This document shows positions 14,201-26,537 of a stretch of 64,000 nucleotides of DNA, in pieces (the first letter of the stretch is position 1; every line of letters starts with the position of its first letter). The notes under the pieces were generated by a model. It was given only the letters and a program-made list of their open reading frames with translations. It was not told the DNA's origin and ran no database searches. The stretch lies in NCBI GenBank assembly GCA_010645155.1, contig JAAGOF010000115.1, forward strand, positions 597,688-661,687. The letters are read 5' to 3'. A program made the translations under genes and the position numbers. The DNA comes from Tigriopus japonicus. Lineage: Eukaryota; Arthropoda; Copepoda; Harpacticoida; Harpacticidae.

Positions 14201-15430
14201 CTTTGATGGCTACAATGTAAAGAGAACAAACCAAATTGCTCACACAAACGGAATGAAAGCTAATTGCTTTAAATTTTAGAGTCATCGTATTCGGAACGAT
14301 ATATGGGTTTCCCTTCTCCAAGTGGAAATTTTAAAGGATACGAAGAAGGCAGCCTACTGAATCGCATCAAAGCTATTCAGGGAAAGCATTTCTTCTTGGC
14401 TCATGGCATGGCCGATCGAAACGTCCATTTTCAACACAGTATGATTCTAGCCAAGAAACTGGTTGAATCAAACATTCCTTTCGAACAACAGGTAGGAAAG
14501 AGTTTACGCAATAATTTAATTCTCATTTCACGCAACCTTTGACTTGGCCTTTTGACTGAACATGGATTCCTCGGATAGCTGAACTTTTTGTTTAAAAAAA
14601 AGTATTGAATTTAGATTAAATTAATTGGAAAATGATGATACTAGCTTGATACTTTGGTATTCAAATTTTGTCTTATTCTTAGTAATTTAACATTATTTGA
14701 AATTTCGAACTTGCAAATTATCGCTGATCGAAAAAGATCTAACAAGGCTCAAGTACGATTTTACTACAGCAACACAAATGGATAAAATTTGATATTTGAT
14801 CAATGACTTTTAAGATCAATCCTATGGAATCCAACAAATGGTAAAAAATACTACACACAAATTATCTACCTCTTTGTAATAGCTACAAAAAGTGGCTTAC
14901 AGCATGACACCTAAGTCGAAATATGAATTAACACGAGTCTAATAAATCCTCGTCTAACAATTCGTTGAAGCAGTTGCATATCGCTTAACGATTCAAGGCT
15001 TCCCCACAAGAGAAATACGACTATTTGTAGACTGTTATTCATAAAACAAATTAGCCCTTTCTCTTTTGAAGATCAATTACTCACGACCTTAAGTTGTTGA
15101 GACCAATTTTATTGTGTCTTCCATCAGTCACAACACATCATATTAGACCTTGAGATTTGGATCCTTAGCAAATAAAGCGAGGCTCAAATTTCATGCTCGC
15201 TCTTTACGATCCCCGATTTGTCCAACAAATGTTTCTACTATACTTATTGTCTTATTTTGGACACGGATGTCTCCTACTAAAGCTCCTGTTTGACCTTGTT
15301 AATGTTTCAGGTGTACCCGGATGAAGGCCATTTTCTGGAAGGCGCCAAGCAGCATTTGTACTCGAGTGTATCGCAATTTCTACAAGAAAAGTGCTTTTAC
15401 GTTCCACCCACGATGGACGAAGAAGACTAA
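2217..15430 (+). CDS. Dipeptidyl peptidase 4/10-like (S9B) type II membrane serine peptidase, 15 exons
   Basis: Exons: 2217-2333, 3003-3279, 3366-3460, 3524-3598, 6405-6457, 7569-7834, 8952-9127, 10045-10151, 11240-11366, 11436-11668, 11729-11893, 11985-12272, 13677-14032, 14280-14491, 15311-15430. All junctions are GT-AG with matching phase and give 888 residues. The order is a cytosolic N-terminus, one transmembrane helix (about 74-97), a beta-propeller with the substrate-binding DWIYEED motif (290-296), and an alpha/beta-hydrolase domain. The triad is intact: Ser745 in GVSYGGY, Asp824 in HGMADRNVHF and His856 in PDEGHF. VYSGPGSQ keeps the family Tyr (661). Family members remove N-terminal dipeptides, usually Xaa-Pro, at the cell surface, whereas vertebrate DPP6/DPP10 have lost the Ser. 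The Trp before the usual nucleophile motif (GWSYGG) is Val here. The first exon is the least certain: translation could instead start at Met 3033 (839 residues), and the acceptor at 3002 could be at 3020. Family call firm, subfamily not. Confidence 0.9.
3599..6404 (+). other. Peptidase intron with embedded MITE
   Basis: This 2.8 kb intron lies between the exon ending at 3598 and the 53-bp exon at 6405-6457. Apart from the inverted-repeat element at 5791-5996 it is AT-rich with homopolymer runs and shows no coding signal. Confidence 0.6.
5791..5996. mobile_element. MITE-like element with ~60 bp terminal inverted repeats
   Basis: The left arm (about 5791-5857) and right arm (about 5935-5996) are imperfect reverse complements. 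Both begin with a GGCCGC..TTATA..CGCA end and share an inner block containing AATTCGAAAAGCGAGAG and AATCAAGTCAGATTA. The left arm has a few extra bases. About 75 bp of unrelated sequence separates the arms. No protein is encoded and no target-site duplication is convincing. This fits a small non-autonomous DNA transposon of unknown superfamily. Confidence 0.75.
10310..10323. repeat. (TAG)n microsatellite
   Basis: About five units of TAG in an intron of the peptidase gene. Confidence 0.7.
12273..13676 (+). other. Peptidase intron, AT-rich, no feature seen
   Basis: This intron separates the exon ending in ...PLVLHV from the exon starting VYSGPGSQ. The open frames inside it at 13165-13409 and 13497-13823 (minus) are low-complexity and match nothing recognisable. 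Confidence 0.5.
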
Positions 15431-15666
15431 CTTGAACTCATTGAATGAAAACAAGTGGCCCGAAAATGGCCTTTTTGCAAAATGAAGGCTGGAATGGACC
15501 TCGCCTGCTGATCTCAGTTCTTAGGGCAAACAAAGTGCATTACCGAGTCCTGAAAATTGAACAACAACGAGAATAGGTCAAAACAAGGAACAGTATTCTA
15601 TTTTCTAAATGTGACAACAACCAAGAAGACCAATACGTCATGGTGGTCTAAAGATACAATCATAAC

Positions 15667-15672
15667 AATAAA
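15667..15672 (+). promoter_or_regulatory. AATAAA poly(A) signal of the peptidase gene
   Basis: Canonical hexamer about 240 bp after the peptidase stop codon at 15430, and the first AATAAA on that strand downstream. Confidence 0.5.
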
Positions 15673-18600
15673 ACTCTTCCTCACTGTGATTGAATCCTTC
15701 ACTTTCTTTAACCTTTCATGCTTAATGCCCAAAAAAATCTACCCAAAAAGATCCCTGATCTTGAGCACTTGGCTTGTCTTGTCCTTATTTTGACTTGGGG
15801 GAAAAGAGAGAAAGGAAAGGGAAATGAGACCCGAGGTTTTTCCGATTTGTTGATGGGCAATGGTATTCGTTAAGATCATCGTCATTCATTCAATCCCTGA
15901 GTCTTTCTTATACTCTTGTCTATGTCTGAGGAGCTTCTTCTCACTGGCAAAAATAGATGTAACCTCAAACTGAAACTTTCAACACATGAAAGATGGATCA
16001 CAAAAATTTCATCCCACATTCACTGTTAAACGGTATACATTTCCGATCATAAATTTCCTGGAATTGGCATGACGATCGTCATTCTGTTCAAAAAGGGCCA
16101 TAAACCTGACTTGATTCCTCTAAAATCTACTGTTATGTGCCACAGGCATAAATGGGAACATAGTGTTCCAGAAATGTACTACAGTGTTCGTTGGTGGATC
16201 CGTGAAACGCATGTTTGGTATCTCATTCGAATGGGAAGAAGGCTGAGTAAAAGCGAGTAAAGCCGAATTAGATCAATCAACATCCTTGAAGGGAGATTCA
16301 TCTTCTCCCTTGGGGGGTTTCATTATATGGATCAACGGGAAATGACTTCATCAATAATACAAATATGGCCTTGGGATCATGAAGTAGGGGAGAAAAAAGA
16401 GGGTCGGTCCCTTATTGACATCAATTAGGATAGAAACATGAGCTCATTCGGGCACATGGTTTTAACAAGACCAAATTTAAACACAGCTAGACCGCTTCTT
16501 GTTGGAACGATCCCCTGTTGAACATTAAATGTCAGTTTATGTATGGATGATTAGGTGGAGAATGACAATACCTTATAAAAAGTATTGAACGGCTTCTGTG
16601 TTTTGAAGAGTGAAGAATAGCAAGTTATTAATTGGTCTGGCGATCTGAGGAGTGTTTTTCGGGACCAATTCCATTACAATCGGAGCTATTCCTTGATTGA
16701 AATATCTGTTATTTGATGGTTAGAAAGTCCTCGACGACCAAAAGAAGAAAAAAAACAAGGCCTCATTTTTTCCATATGGAATTCCCGTTCATCAAATCCA
16801 GGAAATTTCTATGGCAGAATTTGCCGTGTCATATTACAGATTATTGGGGTTACCAATTTAGGCTTACCAAAAATTGTCTAATTTGTCAAGGGTCAGATTT
16901 TCGAAAAATGTTACATTTTTGAGGAGTATTGCAATGTAACTAAAAAATACAACGGGAAATGGGCAACCTTCAAGGCAAAAATACCTTCCAGGCATGCCTG
17001 ATTCAAAAGTTCGGAAGAACCCCTGATTTTCAGTAACGAAATTTTAGATAGAAGCAATAAGCATTTTTTTAAAAAAATGTCAAGATATTGGTATGCCAAC
17101 ATGCCGACTTCAATTTGTGCAGATGAGAAAGGAAATCTTGTAACTATCAAGTTCAAATCTTCGTTTTATCTAACTTTCAAGGTCATCAGAAATACATCTT
17201 CCAAATTTTTTAGTGCCAAAATTAGAGTGGGGAAATCTGACAAAAAGCTGAAAAAGAAAAAAATCAAACGTTGAAACAAAAAGATCGATCATACATACTT
17301 ATGTAAGGTTAATTGAAGAATACGTATTCCCTTGCATAATGTGTCCTTGTGTAAAACGATTAAACGTACTATAATGCAATGATGATAAAAACACTTTTTG
17401 AAATGTGGGTGGTTGGTTGCTTTTTAATAGCATACCAAATCTGAAATCACAAGTAAATATGTGACAAATGAGACCAATTCGCATTAGTTTCACGAAATGA
17501 TGCACTTCGTTTCATAGGGTGACAAAAATAGTTGTAATTGGTTTTCAATTTTAATCTGTTTTCTTCGGACTTCTCGCCCTTTATTGACAAGCGAGAAATT
17601 TAAGATGTAAATGTACTGTGCCATCTTTAAAGCCTTCACGCAAAGTCAAAATTCAATTCTACGTCAGACCTACTTTTATTGCCTGCCTCATTTGAAATGA
17701 ACATTGACACGCAAAGCCGTCCCATTTCGTGTTTTCAGGGCGAATAAATTAGTAAATTAGTGGTGTGTCTTCTTGATTCCCTCCAGAGTCTGAGAGACAG
17801 AAAGACTTATTACAAGAAAAGTCAAATGACGCAGACTGCTAACGATATGTTGCTTTGGCTTCCTAATGCGTCCTAAAAACCAAGGATGACTCAACGAGAT
17901 TCCGTGGTCCATGTATAAACTAAAGAACCGCAGCCTTTGCCTCTCAAGTAAGTTCGCGGGTAGTCGACCAATAAATCTCTATTCAGCATGCAGACAAATT
18001 GGACGTCTTTACTGCTTGTTGGTCTTCCAATCGTTGAGCCTTGGATAGTGCGGATGGGTGTGGGACTAACAATATTATGCAGGTCCAATAACTCAGATAG
18101 ATGTCCCTGATAGCCTTTGTTGTTGTTACGTCCTTTCTAAATAAGGGTGGAGCCTTTGGCGGCCTCTGGAAGTTTAATGACGTTCACGCTTTTTAGCTTC
18201 GTTTGGAACTCTCTCTGAAAGTAGCTTGCACGTAAAAGAGGCATATTGGCACATGAACAAATCATGAGGAACATATTGTTTAAAAGTTAAAAATCAGCCA
18301 CAAGCCCGCTTTTGAAACCATTTTGGTGATATGAAGTACGTTATTTCACGTGGTTAGAACATGCTTCTATGGTACGTGGAGTGAATTTTAAAAGTTTTAC
18401 TTAGATCGCATTACATGTGTTCTAACACATTTGACCTTCCACGAAAAACTTGGGACCAAAAGGAAAACAAAAGAAAAGCCACTTTTGTGCACATGTGTTT
18501 AAACGACAAAGAATTTGAAATGGAAATGGAATGGCTCATGTTTTCTCAACCGTGGATGGCTTCAAATACTTGTGGTTCAATAAGGGCTTCTCTTTTTTTG

Positions 18601-18943
18601 GAAGGGAAGTCTACAATTTCAAATAGTTGGTTTTGGCAATGGATCAAAGGCTTGACCTTTGTTTGGAACAAGAAGGAAAACATTACGCGTCTGAGAAACC
18701 CCCAAGATCAATTGCTTTTGGGTGCGAGTTATTCATCCATACATTTTCCCCAGTGATCAGTTCACATTGGCATTTGAAGCGTGTGCCAATTGTCATTTAT
18801 CTACGTTGTGATGGCTTTTAAATTTGGAACGAACCGGAAAGACGACAAGAAAAAGTTCTCACGAATCCGCTTTATCTCCAGAGAAAGAGTGAGTAAGAAA
18901 TCTCGTAATCGAGTCACGTCTCAAATCGTAAAACTTTTGAGAA
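15673..18943. other. Intergenic stretch, nothing identified
   Basis: The region is AT-rich. The frames at 16713-16922 and 18415-18756 do not resemble any family and cannot be spliced into a longer model. No repeat with clear ends was found. Confidence 0.45.
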
Positions 18944-18949
18944 TTTATT
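18944..18949 (-). promoter_or_regulatory. AATAAA poly(A) signal (minus strand)
   Basis: TTTATT on the plus strand, about 150 bp beyond the stop codon of the small secreted protein gene, which ends at 19096. Confidence 0.45.
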
Positions 18950-19095
18950 GGCAGAATACTGATGAAAATAACGATTCGTTGACTACTTTGGAACACACTA
19001 CTGAAGGTCAACCATTATCAGGGATGAATCCATCAAAGATTCGAAGGTCGTCGATTCTACAGGGCTATGAGAAACATTGGTCTAGCAAAGAGGGT

Positions 19096-22000
19096 TCATT
19101 TAAAAGCAAATCGGGAAGCAATAAAGGCCAAATGATTGTCATCTTGGCCATTGGGTTTGGAGGGCACACACCCGCGGAGCTGTCGGTTCCACACTTTCCC
19201 TGAAGAGCATTTGAACCCAAGAGATTTGACACGTTTCGTCTTGAAAAAGGCTTGAATGGCGTTTTGCTCCGAGTCTGGATCCAGACCTTGAGCTGCAATG
19301 GCATCTGGACCTTGAATGGGTGGAAGTAGCAAGAAATCTTCGACCTCCAGATCACCCCCCTTGGAACTGCGTTTGTGCCATGGTTCAAGAAGCTCCAGGT
19401 CATAAAAGGGCCATCGTTCGTCGCCCAAAGGAGCGCTGCAAGAAAAGAAGGTAATTTAGTGCATAAATGGAACACGCACCAGACCAGGTCTTAATAGAGA
19501 TGGCCATTAGGGAGTTTACGAGCAAGGCGACGGATTTTCTTCTTTACACAACAATAGTGCGCATACATAGAGGGTTGAAGGTAAGTTGGATTTATGGTGA
19601 AAGAACCTGGTTGATTGGCAGGGAAGAGAACACTGATTTTGACCCAGAGAGTTTCTGGCGTGCCAATTATAAGGAGACGGAGTTTCGTGTTACCTGATTT
19701 ACTAGGTACTGTCAGTCTTTTTAGACTTGTATCAATTTACTTGTTAAGTCAGGGCCTGTTTATCCCAGTTTCGATTGACCTTCATAGAGGAACCGCTGGT
19801 TTGCCATGATTATAATTTGTATTGTATTGTACCGTATTTCGGGACTTGTTTTTTGTACAATGGGGAATTTAGTAACTGAATAGTAGTTGCTCCCCTAGGT
19901 CTTATTTCTGAGCCCGTTGGGCTTCAGGTAGAGAATTGAATAAAATAATATAAAAGTAATATGATAAAATATTGTTTTAAAGTGAAGTAAAATAAACTAA
20001 ATATAATTTATGAAACTGGCACTGTAGAAAAGAATGATTTTTTCACGTGGTGTATGACGAGTTGTTTGGCTTTCTTGTGGTTCCTTTCTATTCTGATTTC
20101 ACTGGGCAGTTTGTTCCAGGCTTCAACTATTTTTGTCGATATTTAGAAAGCTAAGTTTGAAGTTTTTCAAATCCGGTGTTCCCAACATAAAATTTAGATT
20201 TGACCAAAAACCTCAAATCAAAATACTTCATCCATGGTCAAACTAAACTTACAAGCTTCTAAAGAACCTTTATCCTTTGCACTCACTGTTTTAGGGACTT
20301 GCACTGATCATTTATGAGCCCGACCTGAAATGTCTCAAGGATCTCGGGCCTCAAACCAAACCTCAAAGAATCAAGAATGGCTAGACATATTTCATTTTCC
20401 TTCAAATGACTATCAAACAATAAACAGATGTTAGATGAAGTCAATTGTTACTTTTAAAAAGTCATTAGTTGCCAAATTTCTTATTTATAAAAAACAATCC
20501 CCTGCTGGATAAAACATAAAATACAAAAATTATTCGATGTTTTCTTAAGTTTTTCTCTAAATTAAGCTCAATTTACATTTGCTTCAAGTTTATCGGGTGG
20601 TTGTTGAGGGCTTTTTGAACTATAAAAGAAGCTTTGGTGAAGAATCTTAAGAAACAATAGAAATAACTATGCTCAATTATGGGTGGATTGACTTTGCATT
20701 AGCAGATTCAGCGACAAGATCATAACTAGGGCTGTTGAAATCCGGTCAAAAAGCACGTCAAAAAATCTCCAAATATATGCAAACAAAAGAGGTCAAATTT
20801 GCCCCAAAAATATGCAATAGAAAGGCCGAATATGCAAGAAAATAACAACATTCTTCAGTGAGGCATAGCTTTGTTCCAAGTGCCCAAACGCCCGCCCTTA
20901 ACGACTGTAATTGGCAGTATTTCAGACAACTTTTGGCAATGTTGGCTTGAAACCACCTGGCAGCCCTGCTCCAAGCGGCTTCGACTCAAGCGCCATGGAA
21001 AAAAGTAAACGATTTATAGAGCTAAAACATTTCCAAATAAGCATGCTTTAGACGTAAAAAAATCGTCAAATGGAATGTTTACAACAACTTTTTCTAATGA
21101 CCTTGCCCAATGTTCAGAGTTATAAATTGCAAACTTTCAAGTTGGGTTTTGAGCAGACAAATATAAGTTGGAAGCATCAACCCGCCATTTTACAGCACAT
21201 TAGGTTGGCCTCTAGAAATACGCAAACGTTCGGCCTCAGAGTAAGATGCGGAGGCACTGGATTGAGCGTTAGCTTGTTGAGGCTTCCGTCTGTTTGGAAA
21301 TGTTGAAAACGGCGCCCAAAATGGAATCAGCCAATCACATGATGCCATTTGCCCAAATTGAATGACGTCATTGAGGACGGTCTCAACCTCGGCCGTCTCT
21401 CACTAGAGCGTCTTTAGGAATATGCATGGACCACGGAACTTCAGAAATCCTTGGAATATGTGACACCACGTAACGCCCAGGGTTGCCAGGTGGCCGAATC
21501 CTCGGCCACTTTTGCCAAAAGTGGCCGAATTTGAAACCCGGTGGCTGAAACAAAACAATTCTCTGGGCCACTTCTAAAAGTGGCCGAAAGTGGCCGAATT
21601 TGAGATCTGGTGGCCGAGAAAGAAATATTTCCTCGGTCAAAGTGGCCGAAAGTGGGCGAAAATAGCAAAAATATAATCGAAATATGTATGAATTTTGTAA
21701 AATGAAGCCTGCATTGGTCTGAAATCTTACTACATTTGGACGTGCCATGTTCTACTTATCAAAGCATAGACATCTAGGTATACATAGACTTGAAACATCT
21801 AGTTTGTGTCCAAAAACTGGGTACTTGCAAACCTTGATAAAATGGTCAATTTTAGAATTAGAAACAGCCTTAGTAAAAAATTTAGGTTGATATGACATTC
21901 GTTTGATATTAAACCATGTTTCTGAGAAAACTTTTGGTTTCATTTGGTTACTCAAATCGTCAATCACTGCTAAACTTATCAAAAATGGACCAGCCAAACT

Positions 22001-25000
22001 CACAAATTCAAGAATTTGATGAATAAATCCTCTTATTTCTCTAGATTTGAAACATATCTCATTGTGTTTGCAAATTTCCAATTGGATAACAATATAAAGT
22101 TAAGTATATTTACTTGGAAATGTTGGAATTAGGAATGTTATTTAGGAGGCTGGGCAAAATGTTGATTGAGTGAATTGAAATTTGCTTTATTGTGAAACAA
22201 GTATTTTTCAGACTGTTTTTTTCCAAATTTTTGGGGTTAAACTGAATGGTTGATTTTTTCAGATTTTTTCAACTGAAAAAAAAATTGAAAAGAGAAAAAA
22301 ATTGACGGATCGATTTTAGTTTTAGGGAAAAGCGCTATTTTTAGTAACAAATACGATTTATTTTGTGTCCGAAAGTGGCCAAATTTCAAAGCAAAGTGGT
22401 CGAGAGGCTTCCCTCGAACCTGGCAACCCTGGTAACACCGACATTTTTGCCATCGTCGACACTAGAGACGCTCTAAAGTCGACGATGGCACTAGTAATCC
22501 CTAAAGATGCTCATGACAAAGATACGTCAACTTGGTCGAGTTGTTGGTCTTTTTTGAAGCTTCAAGTGTTTGCCGTTGATGATGCCACCATCAATCCAGG
22601 AAGTAAAAGTTAAAACGAAATTCGATTTTGCGATTAGTTTAAGTAAATCGTGCCAATAACGCGCACTTCAGTTTTTACTGCATAATATGAAGTGCTCAAG
22701 CTATTACTTCAATATTTTTTGGTTCAAAGTCTCCTATTGACTGCATTTTTTCTCTTGTACTTCTTGGTTTGTTGGGCTTTTTTGAAGCTTCACGATAGAG
22801 CCACTTGTCGCTAGGGTCAAGTTGACCTATCTTTGTCATGAGCATCTGTTATAGGCTCAGCCCAAAAGCTGCGTTTTTGTGATTGGGAAGACCCACAACT
22901 AGTACTTGAAACCAACAATAACAATGTAATGAGCCAAATTTATGATATTTTGAAACTTTTAGTATCAAATCGGAGTGCAATCATCTATGATTTCCACCTA
23001 ATGGACGGTTATTTTAAGGCCCTTGTGAGGGATTAGAGCCATTCAAACTCACTAAAATGTCTTAAGTATTTTTCGACTTAAAAATCAACGGTCTTGTGCA
23101 TTCTGCCACCAGATGTGAATCGAGGCCGAATCATGACCCTCTATACGTACTTCCAAATGTGCTCAACAACCGACCATATAAAGTGAGTGGGTTTCTTGAT
23201 CACATGAGGAATCCAACAAGTTTCTAAAAAATATTTATCTTTTGCACTCTCTATTTTCGTTTTAGTTAAGGTAATGTAATGTTTTTTATGTTAAAAATCG
23301 CCTGTTACTCCCGTTTGTTTCAAAACTTTCGCGTGCAAATAGTATTTGAAAAATTTCGTCTTGCATTGTTGACTGGCATGATCCGAAGTCTCCAAAGAAC
23401 ACCCACGATTGCATTTTCCAAACGAGAGAATTACTTTTTGAACATGGCACGTGTTGCATTGAATGCTAAATGTGTTCTTAAATATAGAACGGAAAGCACA
23501 TAAACAAACTGGAAACCACAACGACATGTTTCATTACGGCAACTCATCACCTGTCGCCGTTCCTTCATGAAAAAGTTGGTTGGTATCATGCCTTCAACAA
23601 AATTATCCATTTCACGATATTTTTCAAATGCCAACTTTGACGGAAGCCGAAATGGTGCAAATTCAATTTTCATGTGCAAATATTGATTCTTTGAAAATGT
23701 GAAATCGAAAGGAAGAGAGGAACTATGAGGGTGGCAAAACTTTAAGGCATTGCGTGTCTCGAGCCGACTTGAAACGTATCGATTGACTTCCTTCTTTGGA
23801 CAAGACGACTTTTTCTTATGGATAACTTTTTGGTCAGTCAGTCCAGCCGTTACAAATCAAGACACTTTGGAGGCCATCAAGTCCTCGAAACTTTCAAGTT
23901 CTCCAAGGTCTTATGGGTGACATCTCAGTTTTCTGATGAAATGTTCACCAGATTCTTGCCCCTGTTTTCTCTCACTAGGTGCATTGCTTCATGGAGCAAG
24001 GCAAGTTTCTATCCTCAATGAAGTAAGCCTAAATTGACCCAGTCTTCAAAATAAGTCGTTTTCCGCCAGTTGGGATCCATTTTTCTGACTTCCAATGCTG
24101 CCAACGTCTTTGACAAGAACATGAAGTACAAAGTCGTAGAGGATTCCAAAGATTTTGATCTCTTTTCAATTCCTGTCTCTCAGCATCACACATTCTCAAT
24201 TCGATTAAAAGTTCAAAATAAAGAAAAAATGTGGGAATATGATTTACAAGTTCTAAGCCAAAACAGGGGTCGGACACAAATTAAGTCTACTCAAGGGATT
24301 CCTTAATCTCTGAATCTACAATTAGCAGAATCAAGTTGAGGTGTACTTACGTTCTCAATTTTAAACCGACCACATTTTTTTAGTTAGGGGCACTAAAAAC
24401 AGCGCTTGTGAAAATTTTGTCCTCGGGAAGTGTAGCTTTCGTCACTCCCTTTTGAAAGAGTTTTGATGACATAATCTTTCAAATTTGTCGCAAAGTTCTG
24501 TGGGGAATGTATTTGTATTTGCATGAAATGTAGAACCAAACAACTAGCACACTTTTGATTTCCAATCTCTTTCCCAAGCTTTTTCTAAATGCAAATTTTT
24601 GACCGTCTTTCACACGAAGTGTATACAAAGGTTTGTTATTCATGAAACCAGCTTGTAAAACCTGCCAAAACTTTGCTATTGTTCGGAGAGTGATATTCAA
24701 AATATTATGGGCAAAAATATATGGGATTTAGAGATATTGGACTTTTGTTTAACTAACAAAGTAAAATTCCAAAGAGCTCGAACGAGCTAAGGGAACAATT
24801 GAAATGCAAGTGTATATAAAATTATTTTGAGGTAATTTGATCAAGTGTGGACGAACTGTCCTTATTTCCCACAATTTCGATTGAAATATGTCTTAAAAAT
24901 CAATCATGCAATTCTTGTTTCGGTTTCGTCGAAATTTGAAAACCATTACACATACTGTAGAACAGGGGTCGGCAACAGCTTTTTGGGTCAAGGCCCAAAA

Positions 25001-26537
25001 AGATCCTTTGTAGGTTCATGAGCCCGATGTCTACCATCAAAGAGCTCTAGGCCCACGAGTGCAGTATTATGAATGGACTTGGGCCCACTATTCCACTATT
25101 TCGGAATCTCCCCATAGCTCTCGGGGGGCCCACCAACCACGCCCCTTGGGCCCACTTTTGCCGAGCCCTGTTGAAGAACGTATTGATTTGCAATAAATTT
25201 TATGAATAGAAAGCAAGTTCAATCAAAACCACTGGCGTTTAGAATTATTTACAGTCTCGCCCACTCTTACAAATGCAAATTGGTCCTTGGAAATTGTCCA
25301 CAAGTCAAGTAATTTCAATTCTCAAAATGAAAAATAGATCTGATTTGAGCATGTCGCACAAATTCAGAGATACGATGGAGCAAGATTTGAAATGTAAGAC
25401 TCTTGAGGATCTTCGTCTTTTACAACTTTGTACTCGTATTTATAGGAAGTAGAAAAATATAACTTAGGACCTCAAAAATGTACCGTTCACTAAGCTTTAC
25501 TCTTCACTATTGGTACGTAAATTATACTACTAAGGGTTTCAAATTTCAAAGAACTTTACTCAGTACACAAGAAGGACGAAAACTTGCACGATTCTTCGGG
25601 GAAAAGTAAGAGTACTTTATACCTTAAATACTAAAGTTTGAATACTTGTCTCGAGTACACTGTCCCTAACTCTTTTTTTGATTTTGCTAAATCGAGAGGA
25701 AAAATCCTGCAATGACCTTAGTGAATGGAACACAAAAAGGGGGATTTTTTTGTAAATTTATCCTTAAAAGGGACCTAACGTAAGTGCATACATTTTGATA
25801 AGAAAAGTCTTTCAATAGCTTGCATTTTTAAGAAATTTTAATTTATTACCCTTAAACAGTACTAGATACTGAAATATAAGTTGGAGAGAATGGGGACGGA
25901 TATTGATTCTTCGAATGACCTTTCACTTTTTGAGTGGAAATTTTGAGTTTTGAAAAGCGAGTGGATCAAGCAGAGAAAAGGCTTGTTTGGTAATCGTAGG
26001 CGTAACAATTTTGACAGTCTAAGTAAGTTAAGATTAAAATGCAAAATAATCTTACATCTTCAAAATTCTGATGAACAACCTAACCTTCCCAAACAAGCCT
26101 TTTCCCTTGCTCAAACCGCAAGCGAAATGATTTTGAGCCCACTCGAACCCACAAAATCTGCTCCCTTTCAAATGGGAAATAGTTGAAATTGTTACAAAAA
26201 CCTAAAGGGACGAGTTTTTCTCATGATACTATATAAGAACATTCATTTTATAGCGGTGTATTTTGCATGTAATGTCATTCACAACTTCATCATCATTCCT
26301 AATTATCTTTCACGAGAGAGTTTAATTACACTTTTGCCGCGTTAGTTCTTGCTTTGTCAAGTCATTCACATCATTTGGGGACTGGCTCTCTGAGATTAGC
26401 AATAGGTCAATATTCAAATCCAGACCCAATTTCCACTATGTCAATCGGTTAGGTACAAATTCAAGTACTTACCCTGAAGTATTGCTGAGTATGAGGCAAG
26501 CGAGGCAAATCCAAAGTAGGGAGATTAACACTCTCAT
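19096..26537 (-). CDS. Small secreted protein or prohormone-like protein, 134 aa, two exons, function unknown
   Basis: Exon 1 (26537-26473) encodes Met, Arg and a long hydrophobic run ending ...LILSNTSG, a textbook signal peptide, and closes with donor GGGTAAGT. Exon 2 (19435-19096) follows a polypyrimidine acceptor (TTCTTTTCTTGCAG), joins in phase 2 and stops after ...FIASRFAFK. The mature chain, about 112 residues, is acidic in its first half. It has two basic clusters (HKR near residue 43 and KTKR near residue 92) and only two mature cysteines, in FKCSSGKVWNRQLRGCVP, which could form one 12-residue disulfide loop. Dibasic sites plus a C-terminal cyclic segment would suit a neuropeptide precursor, but the C-x2-G-x8-C spacing also occurs in small secreted arthropod proteins of other kinds. 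I do not recognise the family. The single 7.0 kb intron contains two transposon relics, and extra small exons inside it cannot be excluded. Confidence 0.65.
21478..22431. mobile_element. Non-autonomous hAT-like transposon, 954 bp
   Basis: The ends are perfect inverted repeats, CAGGGTTGCCAGGT at the left and its reverse complement at the right. They are flanked by GTAACGCC (21470-21477) and GTAACACC (22432-22439), an 8-bp duplication with one mismatch. CAGGG-type termini and 8-bp target duplications are hallmarks of the hAT superfamily. Near the ends the motif AGTGGCCGAA recurs many times (21490-21655 and once near 22372), as expected of subterminal transposase-binding repeats. No transposase frame is present. 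The element sits inside the secreted-protein intron. Confidence 0.85.
24963..25170. mobile_element. Short hAT-like MITE, 208 bp
   Basis: It begins CAGGGGTCGGCAA and ends with TTGCCGAGCCCTG, inverted repeats differing at one position. CAGGGGTCGGCAA is a classic hAT terminus. Flanks CTGTAGAA and TTGAAGAA agree at 6 of 8 positions, compatible with an old 8-bp target duplication. The interior is rich in GGGCCCA-like motifs and encodes nothing. Confidence 0.8.

Larger units (their letters stand above)
19436..26472 (-). other. 7.0 kb intron of the small secreted protein gene
   Basis: It holds the hAT-like elements at 21478-22431 and 24963-25170. The rest is AT-rich with no recognised coding exon on either strand; the plus-strand frame at 24070-24306 is not supported by splice sites or homology. 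Confidence 0.5.

Noticed and set aside
18781..19203. 140-codon plus-strand frame
   Set aside because: It partly overlaps the better-supported minus-strand exon of the secreted protein gene, and its sequence resembles no protein.
20590..23180. Isolated strings like the MITE end GGTCGGTTGTTGA near 20596 and 23163
   Set aside because: Each lacks the opposite arm and the internal blocks shared by the two clear copies.
24070..24306. 78-codon frame that reads like protein (SIRLKVQNKEKMWEYDL)
   Set aside because: No start context, splice partners or recognisable family, and it lies in an AT-rich intron of an opposite-strand gene.
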